Source of the DNA: Caulobacteraceae bacterium
GTDB taxonomy: Bacteria; Pseudomonadota; Alphaproteobacteria; Caulobacterales; Caulobacteraceae
Direction of reading: 5' to 3'
Assembly (NCBI GenBank): GCA_027452265.1
Contig: DAIDGR010000047.1
Span: 1-38,031 of the forward strand
DNA: 38,031 nt
The position numbers and the translations under genes were made by a program. This document shows, one piece after another, positions 29,874 to 37,583 of the stretch; position 1 is the stretch's first letter, and each line of letters opens with the position of its first letter. The notes beneath the pieces were generated by a model. That model searched no databases and had not been told where the DNA came from. It saw nothing but the letters and a program-made list of their open reading frames with translations.

Positions 29874-31121
29874 ATGACGATCGATCCACGCGTCATGTCC
29901 TTCACGGTCGCCCTGGGGATCGGCCTTTTGATTGGCGCCGAGCGGGAACGCCACAAGGGCAAGGGCCCATCGCGCGCGGCCGCCGGCGTGCGCACCTTCG
30001 CCCTGGTCTCGCTGGCCGGCGCCGTGAGCCTGTCCCTGGGCGACGCCATCGCGCTGGCGGTCACGCTCGCCGGCGTGGCCGTACTTGCCACGGCAGGCTA
30101 TCGAAACGGAAGCGGGGGCGACCCGGGCCTGACGACCGAGATCTCACTCGTGCTGACGACGCTTCTGGGCGCCCTCAGCATGAAGGCGCCGGCCCTTGCG
30201 GCAGGCCTTGCGGTGGCGGTCGCGGTCTTGCTGGCCACACGCTCGCCCTTGCATCGCTTTGTCCAGGCTGGCTTCACCGACGCCGAGGCGCGGGACGCCC
30301 TCATCTTGGCCAGCGCCGCGCTCGTGGTGCTGCCGCTCCTGCCGGATCGGACGCTGGGCCCTTTCAACGCGTTCAATCCTCACGCCATCTGGCTTGTGGT
30401 GGTCCTGGTCCTGGCCATCGGCGCCGCCGGCCACGTGGCCGTGCGCCTTGTCGGAGAACGCTTCGGACTTCCCATTGCGGGGTTCGCATCCGGATTTGTC
30501 TCCAGCGTGGCGACCATCGGCGCCCTCGGGGCGCGAGCCCGGGAGGCGCCTGCGGCGCTTGGCGGGGCGGCGGCGGGAGCGATCCTGTCGACGGTCGCGA
30601 CCATCCTTCAGATGGGGGTCGTCATCGGCGCCACGAGCATGCCCACCCTGCGCGCGCTGACGCCCTCGCTGGCGGCCGCCGGTGTGGCGGCCATAGCCTA
30701 TGCCGCTATCTTCACCGTCCTCCTCATCCGACGCGATGACGCGGCGGCGCGGGCGATCCCCGTCCGCGCCTTCAGTCTCACCGGCGCCCTCACCTTCGCC
30801 GCGACCGTCGCCTCCGTCATGCTGGCGGCCGCGGCGCTGAAGACCTGGTATGGCGGCGCCGGCGTCCTGGCGGCGGCGGCCCTCGCGGGGTTCGCCGACA
30901 CGCACTCGGCCGCAATCTCGGTCGCGGCGCTGGTGGCGGACGGCAAACTTCCGCAGGGAGACGCCATCCTGCCGATTCTGGCCGCCTTCCTGACCAATAC
31001 GATCAGCAAGGCGGCGTTCGCCGTTTCGAGCGGAGGACGCGCCTATGCGCTGCGCGTCATACCCGGCCTGATCCTCGTCGGGATCGCCGCCCTGGCAGGC
31101 GCCTACATCGTTCCACGCTAG
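29874..31121 (+). CDS. MgtC/SapB-type membrane protein with DUF4010
   Basis: The 415-residue protein has about a dozen hydrophobic helices. The N-terminal part has the MgtC/SapB pattern VALGIGLLIGAERER and GVRTFALVSLAGA; the remainder matches DUF4010 (GLPIAGFASGFVSSVATIGALGARA, LAGFADTHSAAISVAALVADGKL, LTNTISKAAFAVSSGGRAYA). Such fusions are about 400-420 residues and poorly characterised; ion transport or stress adaptation is guessed. The ATG at 29874 has AGGGGG upstream and is preferred to ATG 29841. It is 57 bases after the RcnB-like gene. Confidence 0.87.
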   Translation: MTIDPRVMSFTVALGIGLLIGAERERHKGKGPSRAAAGVRTFALVSLAGAVSLSLGDAIALAVTLAGVAVLATAGYRNGSGGDPGLTTEISLVLTTLLGALSMKAPALAAGLAVAVAVLLATRSPLHRFVQAGFTDAEARDALILASAALVVLPLLPDRTLGPFNAFNPHAIWLVVVLVLAIGAAGHVAVRLVGERFGLPIAGFASGFVSSVATIGALGARAREAPAALGGAAAGAILSTVATILQMGVVIGATSMPTLRALTPSLAAAGVAAIAYAAIFTVLLIRRDDAAARAIPVRAFSLTGALTFAATVASVMLAAAALKTWYGGAGVLAAAALAGFADTHSAAISVAALVADGKLPQGDAILPILAAFLTNTISKAAFAVSSGGRAYALRVIPGLILVGIAALAGAYIVPR

Positions 31122-31185
31122 GGGGACCCGCCATGCGACTCACGCACCCGAAGAGCGAGGCTTCGCCCTGGGCTCAAAGCGTGAC

Positions 31186-31232
31186 GGGCCGCCTGATCGC
31201 CAAGACGGCGCCATCTCGCCAGGCGGCCCTTT
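31186..31232. terminator. Hairpin terminator between convergent genes
   Basis: GGGCCGCCTG (31186-31195) and CAGGCGGCCC (31220-31229) form a perfect 10-bp stem with a 24-base loop followed by TTT. It lies just after the DUF4010 gene and just before the stop of the convergent membrane-protein gene. The T-run is short, so the terminator call is tentative. Confidence 0.5.
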
Positions 31233-31236
31233 GGGA

Positions 31237-31833
31237 TCAGCCGTCTGGAACGAGGTCGACGGTTGCGCCGGCAAGGCGGCGGTAGAGACGACGTCGACGG
31301 TCGATGGGCGCCCAGTCATAAAGAAAGATCTCGATCGGCCGCCAGTTGGCCACACCGGTAAGAATGATCAGGGCTTCATCGAAGAAGCGACGCAGGTAGC
31401 CACCGGGAATGACCCGCTCGCTGGCAAGCCCCAGAGCGACACAGACGCCGAGGACGGCAATGCCTGTGAGCAAGGACCTGCGACCGTTGCGAAACAGATC
31501 GCGAATGTCCCACGACGCCATCTCAGCCCGGTACGAGAAATAGTTTCGAATGGCGTCGCCAACGTGCGCGGCCTCCTCGCCGCCAGCCTCTGCCGGCGAA
31601 AGATGGACCCGTATTCGGAGAGGGTAAGAGGGGGGAAGCTCACCGGCCCAGCCCACCACAAACTCCTCGACGGACGCATCCAGGTCGCGTTCGCGAAACG
31701 GGAAGGGATCAAGGCTGTGAAACAGTTGGCCGATGGTTTCGATCCGCAGTTCGATCGCTCGTGGGGGGCGTGGACCGCGCTCGCCCCTCGTGGTCTGCGC
31801 CGCGCCCATCGGCTCAGGGGGCCCACCCGACAC
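31237..31833 (-). CDS. Membrane protein of unknown function
   Basis: The 198-residue protein starts with GTG at 31833; an ATG at 31809 is an alternative. The N-terminal half is soluble (IELRIETIGQLFHSLDPFPFRERDLDASVEEFVVGWAGELP, LRIRVHLSP, AIRNYFSYRAEMASWDIRDLFRNGRRSL). Two hydrophobic helices follow at about 118-136 and 148-170, and the protein ends with a short basic tail. It looks like a conserved small bacterial membrane family that I cannot name. It starts 3 bases after the stop of a 59-residue ORF, suggesting a two-gene operon. Confidence 0.72.
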   Translation of the reverse strand: MSGGPPEPMGAAQTTRGERGPRPPRAIELRIETIGQLFHSLDPFPFRERDLDASVEEFVVGWAGELPPSYPLRIRVHLSPAEAGGEEAAHVGDAIRNYFSYRAEMASWDIRDLFRNGRRSLLTGIAVLGVCVALGLASERVIPGGYLRRFFDEALIILTGVANWRPIEIFLYDWAPIDRRRRLYRRLAGATVDLVPDG

Positions 31834-31836
31834 GGC

Positions 31837-32016
31837 TTAAGACGTTCTGTCGCGGGCAAAGCCGCCAATCGCCTTGGCGGTCCGCATCGCCTTGCGACCG
31901 CTCCGAGGCGCGTCCGAGACGCCTTCGGCGATCGCTGGCGGCGCCGATATCCTGACCGTGGCTCCGATGGCCGGGCGCGCGGTTGCGGTGCTCTTGGCAA
32001 GGAACAGACGGCGCAT
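31837..32016 (-). CDS. Candidate 59-residue small protein
   Basis: The ORF starts at ATG 32016 with a canonical AGGAG ribosome site (reading AGGAGATTTCCC before the start on the minus strand) and ends at TAA 31837, three bases before the membrane-protein start. The product begins MRRLFLAKSTATARPAIG and ends GGFARDRTS; it is basic, Ala/Arg-rich, without a membrane segment. Overlapping ORFs in other frames here lack ribosome sites. Support is the ribosome site and operon-like spacing. It may instead be a translated leader peptide. Confidence 0.45.
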   Translation of the reverse strand: MRRLFLAKSTATARPAIGATVRISAPPAIAEGVSDAPRSGRKAMRTAKAIGGFARDRTS

Positions 32017-32234
32017 GGGAAATCTCCTGGTCCGCCCAGGGACGCGTGATCAGGCACACTCATCGCGGCTTGCAGACGCCGACGTCATTGCGCCAGATCA
32101 AGGCCCGCATGCGCTCACAACTTCATTGTTTTTGCCGCGATCCATATAGCCAGCGCCGAATATAGAGACCGTCCGTCTGGAACGGTGTTTTGATCCGGCC
32201 TTGGCCTGTTCCCGGTTCAACTTGGGGCGCGGTC

Positions 32235-32798
32235 ATGTCCGTAGAGATCGAGCGGAAGTTCCTTGTGACCAGCGAGGCGTGGCGCGCGTCGGTCTGCTCG
32301 TCGATCCAGATCCACCAAGGATATCTGTCCAAGACGCAGCTCGGAAGTGTACGTGTGCGCCGCTATCCAGACAGCGCGTGGATCACGGTCAAAAGCAGGC
32401 GGACAGGGATCTGTCGAACCGAATTCGAATACGAAATTCCGAAATCCGATGCCGACCAGATGCTTCGAGACCTCTGCTGTCGTCCTACCCTGAAGAAGGT
32501 GCGACACGATGTGTACGTGGGCGCCTCGCTCTGGCAGATTGATGTCTTCAGCGGGTCCGGCGAAGGCCTCGTGCTCGCCGAGATCGAGCTGCAATCTCCA
32601 GATCAGCCCTTCGACCGACCGCCCTGGATTGGGGCGGAGGTGACGCTCCATCCCTTGTTTCGCAGTTCAGCCATCGCCGCTGGCCGATGGCGGCGGACCG
32701 CGAACGACGCTCGGGGACCGACCGCGCTCAGCCCATCCACGCCGAGATGGCGCGGGACGACGGAGCATCCGGTCCGAGCGTCCGTTGAAGCCTGTTGA
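32235..32798 (+). CDS. CYTH domain (triphosphate tunnel metalloenzyme) protein
   Basis: The ATG at 32235 begins SVEIERKFLV, the ExExK signature of CYTH/TTM enzymes. The barrel strands follow: IHQGYLSKTQLGSVRVRRY, AWITVKSRRTGICRTEFEYEIP, VRHDVYVGASLWQIDVFSG, LVLAEIELQSPDQPF. Related short proteins act on inorganic tripolyphosphate or nucleotide triphosphates with divalent metal. The barrel ends near residue 155; the last 30 residues (about 158-187) are low-complexity and unlike the family. The 5' half is less GC-rich than neighbours (for example near 32430), suggesting acquisition. Confidence 0.85.
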   Translation: MSVEIERKFLVTSEAWRASVCSSIQIHQGYLSKTQLGSVRVRRYPDSAWITVKSRRTGICRTEFEYEIPKSDADQMLRDLCCRPTLKKVRHDVYVGASLWQIDVFSGSGEGLVLAEIELQSPDQPFDRPPWIGAEVTLHPLFRSSAIAAGRWRRTANDARGPTALSPSTPRWRGTTEHPVRASVEAC

Positions 32799-32950
32799 TC
32801 CCTCGCGATAGGGCTGTCCCAGGCACGCCCTCCGCCGGTGTAAGGCCCAGGCGACCCGGACGGCGATTTTCTGGTTGAAGGGCCCAGATCGTACCGCCCC
32901 TCATGGCCGCCGCCGTGACGCCCCCTGGCTGCGGGCGCCGGGCCCCCGGC

Positions 32951-33226
32951 CTATCGCACCTTTTCGGTCTCTTTAGGCGCTGAGACCCGGCGCGGCCGGG
33001 CTTCGGCCCGGGGCTTGGGAAGCAGCCGAAAGCGGGTCTGACACCAGGCGAAGTCGACGCCGACATCCAACAGCGCATCCGACCGGCCGCAGGGACAGGC
33101 GAAGTCCATGACCGCGACCACGCGATAGGTTTCGCCCGCGACCAGGGGCACGGGCCGTCCCGTGACATGGTTCGGGGCGGCGTTGACGCAGAGGACCAGA
33201 TCGCCGGGGCCAATCGCGTCGCTCAT
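32951..33226 (-). CDS. Small cysteine-containing protein
   Basis: The ATG at 33226 is preferred over 33235 because GGAG lies five bases upstream. The 91-residue product starts MSDAIGPGDLVLCVNAAPNH and has GRPVPLVAGETYRVVAVMDFACPCGRSDALLDVGVDFAWCQTRFRLLPKP. Four Cys (one early, CPC, WC) could bind a metal ion. The beta-rich pattern resembles small SH3-like hypotheticals of alphaproteobacteria. The tail is basic. Function unknown. Confidence 0.65.
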   Translation of the reverse strand: MSDAIGPGDLVLCVNAAPNHVTGRPVPLVAGETYRVVAVMDFACPCGRSDALLDVGVDFAWCQTRFRLLPKPRAEARPRRVSAPKETEKVR

Positions 33227-33426
33227 GGGCTCCATCCATCAGGGCTCGCCAGAAGATGATCCGGGGTGAGGCCGAGGACAAGCGCGCGACCACAATTTGA
33301 ACGCCCCGTTGGATCAGACGCCCAAGGGTCCCAGGCGATGCGGTGACGCCCCAAGCGCAAGCTTGGAGGCGACGGGCTGGCCTCACGCCACGCTTCACCG
33401 CTAACCTGGCGTCCGGGGGAGCCATC

Positions 33427-34176
33427 ATGGACATTCACAAGCCCAAGGCCGCGCACAGCTGGCGCGAATTCCTGACCGAGATCGGCACGATCATCTGCGG
33501 AATTCTGATCGCCCTCGCCCTGGAACAGGCCCTTGAGGCCGTCCACGAACACAAAATCGCCGAGGACGCCCGGGCGTCGATCCGCTCCGAGGTCAGGGAG
33601 AACCTGTACTGGATGGACATAGCCGCGAGTCGACAAGGCTGTGTGCGGCGCCGCCTTACCGAGCTTACGGACCTCCTGGCCAAAGCTGCGGATGGGCGCC
33701 CCTTCCCGCCCCCTCAGCATCTGGGGCTGTTGCCCCACATGAAGCTGACGAATGAACGCTGGCAAGCCAACGGCCAGGGCGGGCGGACCAGCCTGTTCGC
33801 GGCGGACGACCAACGCCTGTTGGGCAACATGTACTTCACCACGGCCGATCTCAAGGCGGCTCAGGCGGCCCGCGAAGAGGCGTGGGCGAAGCTGATGGCG
33901 ATCCAGGGGGTGGACCGGCTCAGCCCCGCTGCGGTCCAGGACTTCCGCGTGCTCCTCGCACAGGTCAGATATCAAACCTACATGGTGGTCCTTAGCATCA
34001 AGCGCGCGCACCAGTGGGCGGCGCGCCTGCATATCCAGGCTCCGGATCCCATGTCAGGACCGCGAGTCTTCGCCGGCGAGTATTCGGAACTGTGCCGCTC
34101 CATGTTCGCCAAGCGCGATCTTTCCGCCTTCAGCCGGGATCCCGATATGATCGGGACGCCGGACGACCTCCCGTGA
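33427..34176 (+). CDS. Single-helix membrane protein of unknown function
   Basis: The 249-residue product begins at ATG 33427, just after GGGGGAG. Residues about 12-36 (WREFLTEIGTIICGILIALALEQ) form one membrane helix with the REFLxEIG pattern shared by a group of uncharacterised Caulobacterales and sphingomonad proteins. The rest is helical and probably periplasmic (ARASIRSEVRENLYWMDIAASRQGCVRRRLTEL and beyond). No catalytic motif is seen. It stands alone, divergent from the Cys-containing gene. Confidence 0.75.
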   Translation: MDIHKPKAAHSWREFLTEIGTIICGILIALALEQALEAVHEHKIAEDARASIRSEVRENLYWMDIAASRQGCVRRRLTELTDLLAKAADGRPFPPPQHLGLLPHMKLTNERWQANGQGGRTSLFAADDQRLLGNMYFTTADLKAAQAAREEAWAKLMAIQGVDRLSPAAVQDFRVLLAQVRYQTYMVVLSIKRAHQWAARLHIQAPDPMSGPRVFAGEYSELCRSMFAKRDLSAFSRDPDMIGTPDDLP

Positions 34177-34319
34177 GGCATGGCCGCCCTCCAGACTTCG
34201 CGGTCGGGTCGGCGGCGCCGTATCGGGGACGTCGCACCGGGGGGCGTCGTATCCGTCTTGGGCATCCGGCGTGGCCCGTCGCTTGCGCGTCCGGCGCGGG
34301 CGTGGGCGAATGGGCGGAG

Positions 34320-34943
34320 ATGAGCGTTCCGAGCGACATCTTCGAGACCCTGCCGGAGCAGGACTACGCGGCCGTGCGGCCCCTGATCCGCACCGGCGAC
34401 ATCATCCTTTACGCCGGAAACGACCTGGCCTCGCGCGCCATCGGCTGGGGCACACGCAGCCCCTTCAGCCACGTCTCCCTGGCCGCGCGCCTGGATGGCC
34501 TCGACCGGATCATGGCGTTGCAGGCGATCCTGCCCAGCGGCACGGGCGCCGTGTCGCTTAGCGGGGTGGCGGACGGCTCGGGCGCGCGGCAGCGGCCGTT
34601 CGACGGGCGAATGGTGCTGGCCCGCCATGACGCCTTCGCCGATCTCGCCACGCCCGAACGCCTGCGGGCCATGGGCGCGTTCGCCGTGGACCGGTTCGGC
34701 TCCCCCTACAGCTTGCTGGAGATCCTCAAGATCATGGCGCGCATCGCCCTGGGCTGGGGCGATATTCGCCTGCCCGGACGGCTGCGGCCCACGGACGACT
34801 ATATCTGCTCGGAATATGTGGCCGCGTGCCTCCAGCGTGTGGGGATCACGCTGAGCTGGAATGCCCTGGGCTATATCGCGCCCGCCGACATCGCCGCCGA
34901 CCCCCGGGTGCAACCCATCGCCACCATCCGGACCGCCCTCTGA
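34320..34943 (+). CDS. YiiX-like permuted NlpC/P60 (papain-fold) hydrolase
   Basis: The ATG at 34320 follows GGCGGAG. The 207-residue protein has the permuted papain order: IRTGDIILYAG, then catalytic His51 in SPFSHVSLAARL, and Cys163 in DDYICSEYVAACLQRVG. Such domains cleave amide or peptide bonds or act on lipids; the substrate is unknown. There is no signal peptide. It is translationally coupled (TGATG) to the beta-lactamase gene, so a peptidoglycan-related substrate is tempting but inferred. Confidence 0.82.
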   Translation: MSVPSDIFETLPEQDYAAVRPLIRTGDIILYAGNDLASRAIGWGTRSPFSHVSLAARLDGLDRIMALQAILPSGTGAVSLSGVADGSGARQRPFDGRMVLARHDAFADLATPERLRAMGAFAVDRFGSPYSLLEILKIMARIALGWGDIRLPGRLRPTDDYICSEYVAACLQRVGITLSWNALGYIAPADIAADPRVQPIATIRTAL

Positions 34944-35836
34944 TGGCGGCCTCGTCCATCACCCGCCGCGCGGCTCTCCGCGCCGCCCTGGCCGGCCTTG
35001 CGGGTCCCACGTGGGTCATGGCCGCCCCCGGACGCGAGGGCGAGACCCCTTCCGCCGCCTTGGCCCGGATCGAGCAGCGTATCGGCGGTCGCCTGGGGGT
35101 CTCGGCGACCCGGACAGGGCGCCCGGTCGTGGGCTGGCGCGCGGATGAGCGCTTCCGAATGTGCAGCAGCTTCAAGCTGCTTCTGGCGGCCGAGATCCTG
35201 CGTCGGGTGGACGCCGGATCCGAGCGGCTGGATGCGAAGATCGCCTATGGCGAGGCCGATCTTCAGCCCTACGCGCCGACCACGCGGGCCCATCTGGCGG
35301 AAGGCGCCCTGAGCGTGGGCGAACTCTGCCAGGCCGCGGTCACGCTGAGCGACAACACCGCCGCCAACCTTCTGCTCAGGCGGGTCGGCGGCCCGCCTGC
35401 GGTGACCGCCCTGGCGCGTCGCTTGGGGGATGGGGTCACGCGCCTCGATCGCTGGGAGCCGGAATTGAACGAGGGGCCGGCCAGCGACCTTCGCGACACC
35501 ACCACCCCGGCGGCCATGGGCGCCGACCTCGAAGCCTTGTGCCTTGGGACCCTGCTCGGCGCGCGCTCGCGCCAACAGCTTCTGGCCTGGCTTGGCGAAG
35601 CCTCCACGGGCCTTGGGCGTCTGCGCGCGGGTTGGCCAAAGGCGGCGCGGGCGGGGGACAAGACCGGCTCCAATCCGGGCGCGGGGATCGCCGCGGATGT
35701 GGGCCTGGTCTGGCCGCCGGGAGGAGGACCGCCCCTCTTCGCGGCGGTCTACACCTTCGGCGCGAAGGCCAAGGGCCAGGACCTGGACGCGGCCCTCGCG
35801 GAGGTCGGGGCGATCGTCTATCGCGCCCTGGCCTGA
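34943..35836 (+). CDS. bla: Class A beta-lactamase
   Basis: The 297-residue serine hydrolase has a Tat-type signal peptide (ITRRAALRAALAGLAGPTWVMAAP). Class A motifs are complete: nucleophile Ser75 in SSFK (75-78), SDN at 136-138, Glu172 and Asn176 in EPELN (Ambler 166/170) and KTG at 240-242. It should hydrolyse beta-lactams in the periplasm; the spectrum cannot be read from sequence. Cys74 precedes the nucleophile as in some carbapenemases, but no partner Cys follows KTG. The ATG overlaps the stop of the upstream hydrolase. No AmpR/LysR regulator or mobile element is adjacent, suggesting an intrinsic chromosomal enzyme. Confidence 0.93.
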   Translation: MAASSITRRAALRAALAGLAGPTWVMAAPGREGETPSAALARIEQRIGGRLGVSATRTGRPVVGWRADERFRMCSSFKLLLAAEILRRVDAGSERLDAKIAYGEADLQPYAPTTRAHLAEGALSVGELCQAAVTLSDNTAANLLLRRVGGPPAVTALARRLGDGVTRLDRWEPELNEGPASDLRDTTTPAAMGADLEALCLGTLLGARSRQQLLAWLGEASTGLGRLRAGWPKAARAGDKTGSNPGAGIAADVGLVWPPGGGPPLFAAVYTFGAKAKGQDLDAALAEVGAIVYRALA

Positions 35837-35863
35837 TCCCGGCCGGGCTGGCCTGAGCCTGGC

Positions 35864-36181
35864 CTAGTCGGCCATCTCCAGAGCCCGGGCGTCCCGCCAG
35901 TTGAGGCCATCGGCATTGCACACCCAGCGGCCCAGGCGGCGATAGTCCTTACCCTCGAACTGCTGGCCAAACGGCAGGAGCTCGGTCACGGCGGCCTCGA
36001 CATACTGGTAGTTTTCGCCACGCGCGGTGCGGGCAAAGTCGAGCAGCTCGGCCTGGGCCCAGCGCACGGCGGCCGCATCGTCGGGCAGACGCGCCTTCAG
36101 CGGATCCAGCCGGTTGTCCGGAAGCGCGTTGAGCCGGCGCTTGGACGGGGCATGACGCAGGTCGAGATTGTAGGTCTTCAT
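35864..36181 (-). CDS. Small hypothetical protein
   Basis: A 105-residue ORF starting MKTYNLDLRHAPSKRRLNALPDNRLDPLKARLPDD and ending GRWVCNADGLNWRDARALEMAD. It is charged and soluble, with no recognised motif. It follows the phasin-like ORF on the same strand with 50 bases between. The ribosome site is weak. The composition looks like a real protein (Trp, Tyr and Asn are well represented). Confidence 0.6.
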   Translation of the reverse strand: MKTYNLDLRHAPSKRRLNALPDNRLDPLKARLPDDAAAVRWAQAELLDFARTARGENYQYVEAAVTELLPFGQQFEGKDYRRLGRWVCNADGLNWRDARALEMAD

Positions 36182-36231
36182 GGCGGGCTCTGGCTTTGGG
36201 CGGGCTGTTGGGCTGCGTGGGGAGAAAACGG

Positions 36232-36525
36232 TCAGTCGGCGGGGGCGAGGCGATGACGGTTAGCCTGCACGCGTCGCCGATAGAGCGCCACCGTGCGGGC
36301 CGGCGCTTCTTCGGCGCGACCGGACACAACCGACAGAGCGATGAGAAATTGGGCGTCGAGGGCCGCCTGGGCCTTTTCCGCGACCATTAAGGTGGCCTCG
36401 TGGGTCAGCTCGCCCATCGCAAGAACGGCCTGAAGCCATCGCAGACCCACCACTTCGCTGGATTCCAGGCCCAGCCGCAGGGTGCTGGCTCCCAGATGGC
36501 TCAGGGCGACATAGGGCGAGGTCAT
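36232..36525 (-). CDS. Small phasin-like helical protein
   Basis: From ATG 36525 the product has 97 residues; a GTG at 36606 would add 27 residues of less convincing sequence. It is nearly all amphipathic helix (LGASTLRLGLESSEVVGLRWLQAVLAMGELTHEATLMVAEKAQAALDAQFLIALSVV) and ends with a basic YRRRVQANRHRL tail. This layout resembles short phasin-type proteins that coat storage granules, a suggestion from pattern only. No PHA synthesis gene is in the window. Confidence 0.55.
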   Translation of the reverse strand: MTSPYVALSHLGASTLRLGLESSEVVGLRWLQAVLAMGELTHEATLMVAEKAQAALDAQFLIALSVVSGRAEEAPARTVALYRRRVQANRHRLAPAD

Positions 36526-36674
36526 GGCAGGGCCACCGTCTGACAAGTGAGCGACCGCACAATAATGTTGCGTCGCAGCATGAATTTCAATGGCGAGGGC
36601 CGTCACGCGACGATTTTTTTCAGTCGCCCGGAGCCCCGCTTCGTCCTGGCGACGCCATGGGCTATTGAGCGGCT

Positions 36675-37190
36675 ATGGCCGAGGATTTCATCGCGGACGA
36701 CCTGCCTGCCGACAAGGCGGCGCGCTATGCGGCGCTTCTGCCGCAGATCGCCTCGGTGACGCAGGGCGAGCCGGACGCCGTGGCGCGCATGGCCAGCGTC
36801 GCCTCCATGCTGGCCCAGGCCTTCCCGGCCTTCTTCTGGACAGGCTTCTATCGGGTCGATCCGGCCAAGCCCGACGAGCTGGTGGTGGGTCCCTATCAGG
36901 GCACGCTTGGCTGCCTGCGCATCGCCTTTGGCCGAGGCGTGTGCGGCGCGGCGGCGGCGCGACGCGAGATCATGATCGTGCCGGATGTGGACGCCTTTCC
37001 TGGCCATATCGCCTGCGATTCGCGCTCACGCAGCGAGATCGTCCTTCCCGTCTTCGACGGCGCCGGCGGCCTCCTGGCGGTGCTCGACGTGGACAGCACG
37101 CAGCTGGCCGCCTTTGACGCGGTTGACGCCGAAGGCCTGGCGGCGATCCTCAGGGCCGCGTTTCAGGGTCTACCGGCGGCCGGCGCCTGA
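36675..37190 (+). CDS. msrC: Free methionine-(R)-sulfoxide reductase
   Basis: The 171-residue GAF-fold enzyme has Cys80, Cys90 and Cys114 (GCLRIAFGRGVCG and HIACDSRSRSEIV), the same 10 and 24 residue spacing as the catalytic cysteines of E. coli fRMsr. It reduces free methionine-R-sulfoxide with thioredoxin. FFWTGFYR and GLLAVLDVDS are also family-typical. No ribosome site precedes the ATG, and a GCTATTGA -10-like sequence lies at 36661-36668, so the mRNA may have a very short leader. It overlaps the convergent DUF2177 gene by 21 bases. Confidence 0.92.
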   Translation: MAEDFIADDLPADKAARYAALLPQIASVTQGEPDAVARMASVASMLAQAFPAFFWTGFYRVDPAKPDELVVGPYQGTLGCLRIAFGRGVCGAAAARREIMIVPDVDAFPGHIACDSRSRSEIVLPVFDGAGGLLAVLDVDSTQLAAFDAVDAEGLAAILRAAFQGLPAAGA

Positions 37191-37583
37191 GGCGAGGTGG
37201 CCGGCGAAGTAGCCGGCTGTCGCGCCGACCGCGGTCAGGAAGGTTCCCCAGCACAGGTCGAGCACGGTGATCTGGGTCGACCAGACCGCCAGGGTGGCGA
37301 AATTGGTCAGGTCATAGGTCGCGTAGGCGAAGAAGCCGAACAGGGCCCCTTGCCGGGCGGCCACGGACCAGCGCCCGGCCTTGAGCGCCGGCCCCACCGC
37401 GAGGATCACGGTTCCGGTGAGATAGACGAGGTAGAACAGCACCGCGGGAGCCGGTCTCACCCCCGCCAGCAGCACCGGCGCCAGGACCGGGCGATAGAGG
37501 GTGGCGTTGGTCGAGGTGAGCCAGACCGCATCGAGGCCCGCGAATACCACGGCGGCGCCAAACCAGGCGGCGATCCAGCGCAT
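37170..37583 (-). CDS. DUF2177 membrane protein
   Basis: The 137-residue protein has four hydrophobic helices and matches DUF2177 (FAGLDAVWLTSTNATLYRPVLAP, GALFGFFAYATYDLTNFATLAVW, DLCWGTFLTAVGATAGY). The function is unknown. Its ATG directly abuts the stop of the upstream fatty-acid cyclopropane synthase gene (TAG then ATG), a pairing often seen in proteobacteria, which suggests a role in membrane lipid modification. Confidence 0.88.
   Translation of the reverse strand: MRWIAAWFGAAVVFAGLDAVWLTSTNATLYRPVLAPVLLAGVRPAPAVLFYLVYLTGTVILAVGPALKAGRWSVAARQGALFGFFAYATYDLTNFATLAVWSTQITVLDLCWGTFLTAVGATAGYFAGHLASGAGRR

Noticed and set aside
34943-35836. KPC-like carbapenemase
   Set aside because: Cys at Ambler 69 is present but the partner Cys at 238 after KTG is not, so the defining disulfide is missing.
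36607-36627. GCGAC/GTCGC hairpin with T-rich loop upstream of msrC
   Set aside because: The stem is only 5 bp and the T-run lies in the loop, not after the stem, so it is not a terminator.
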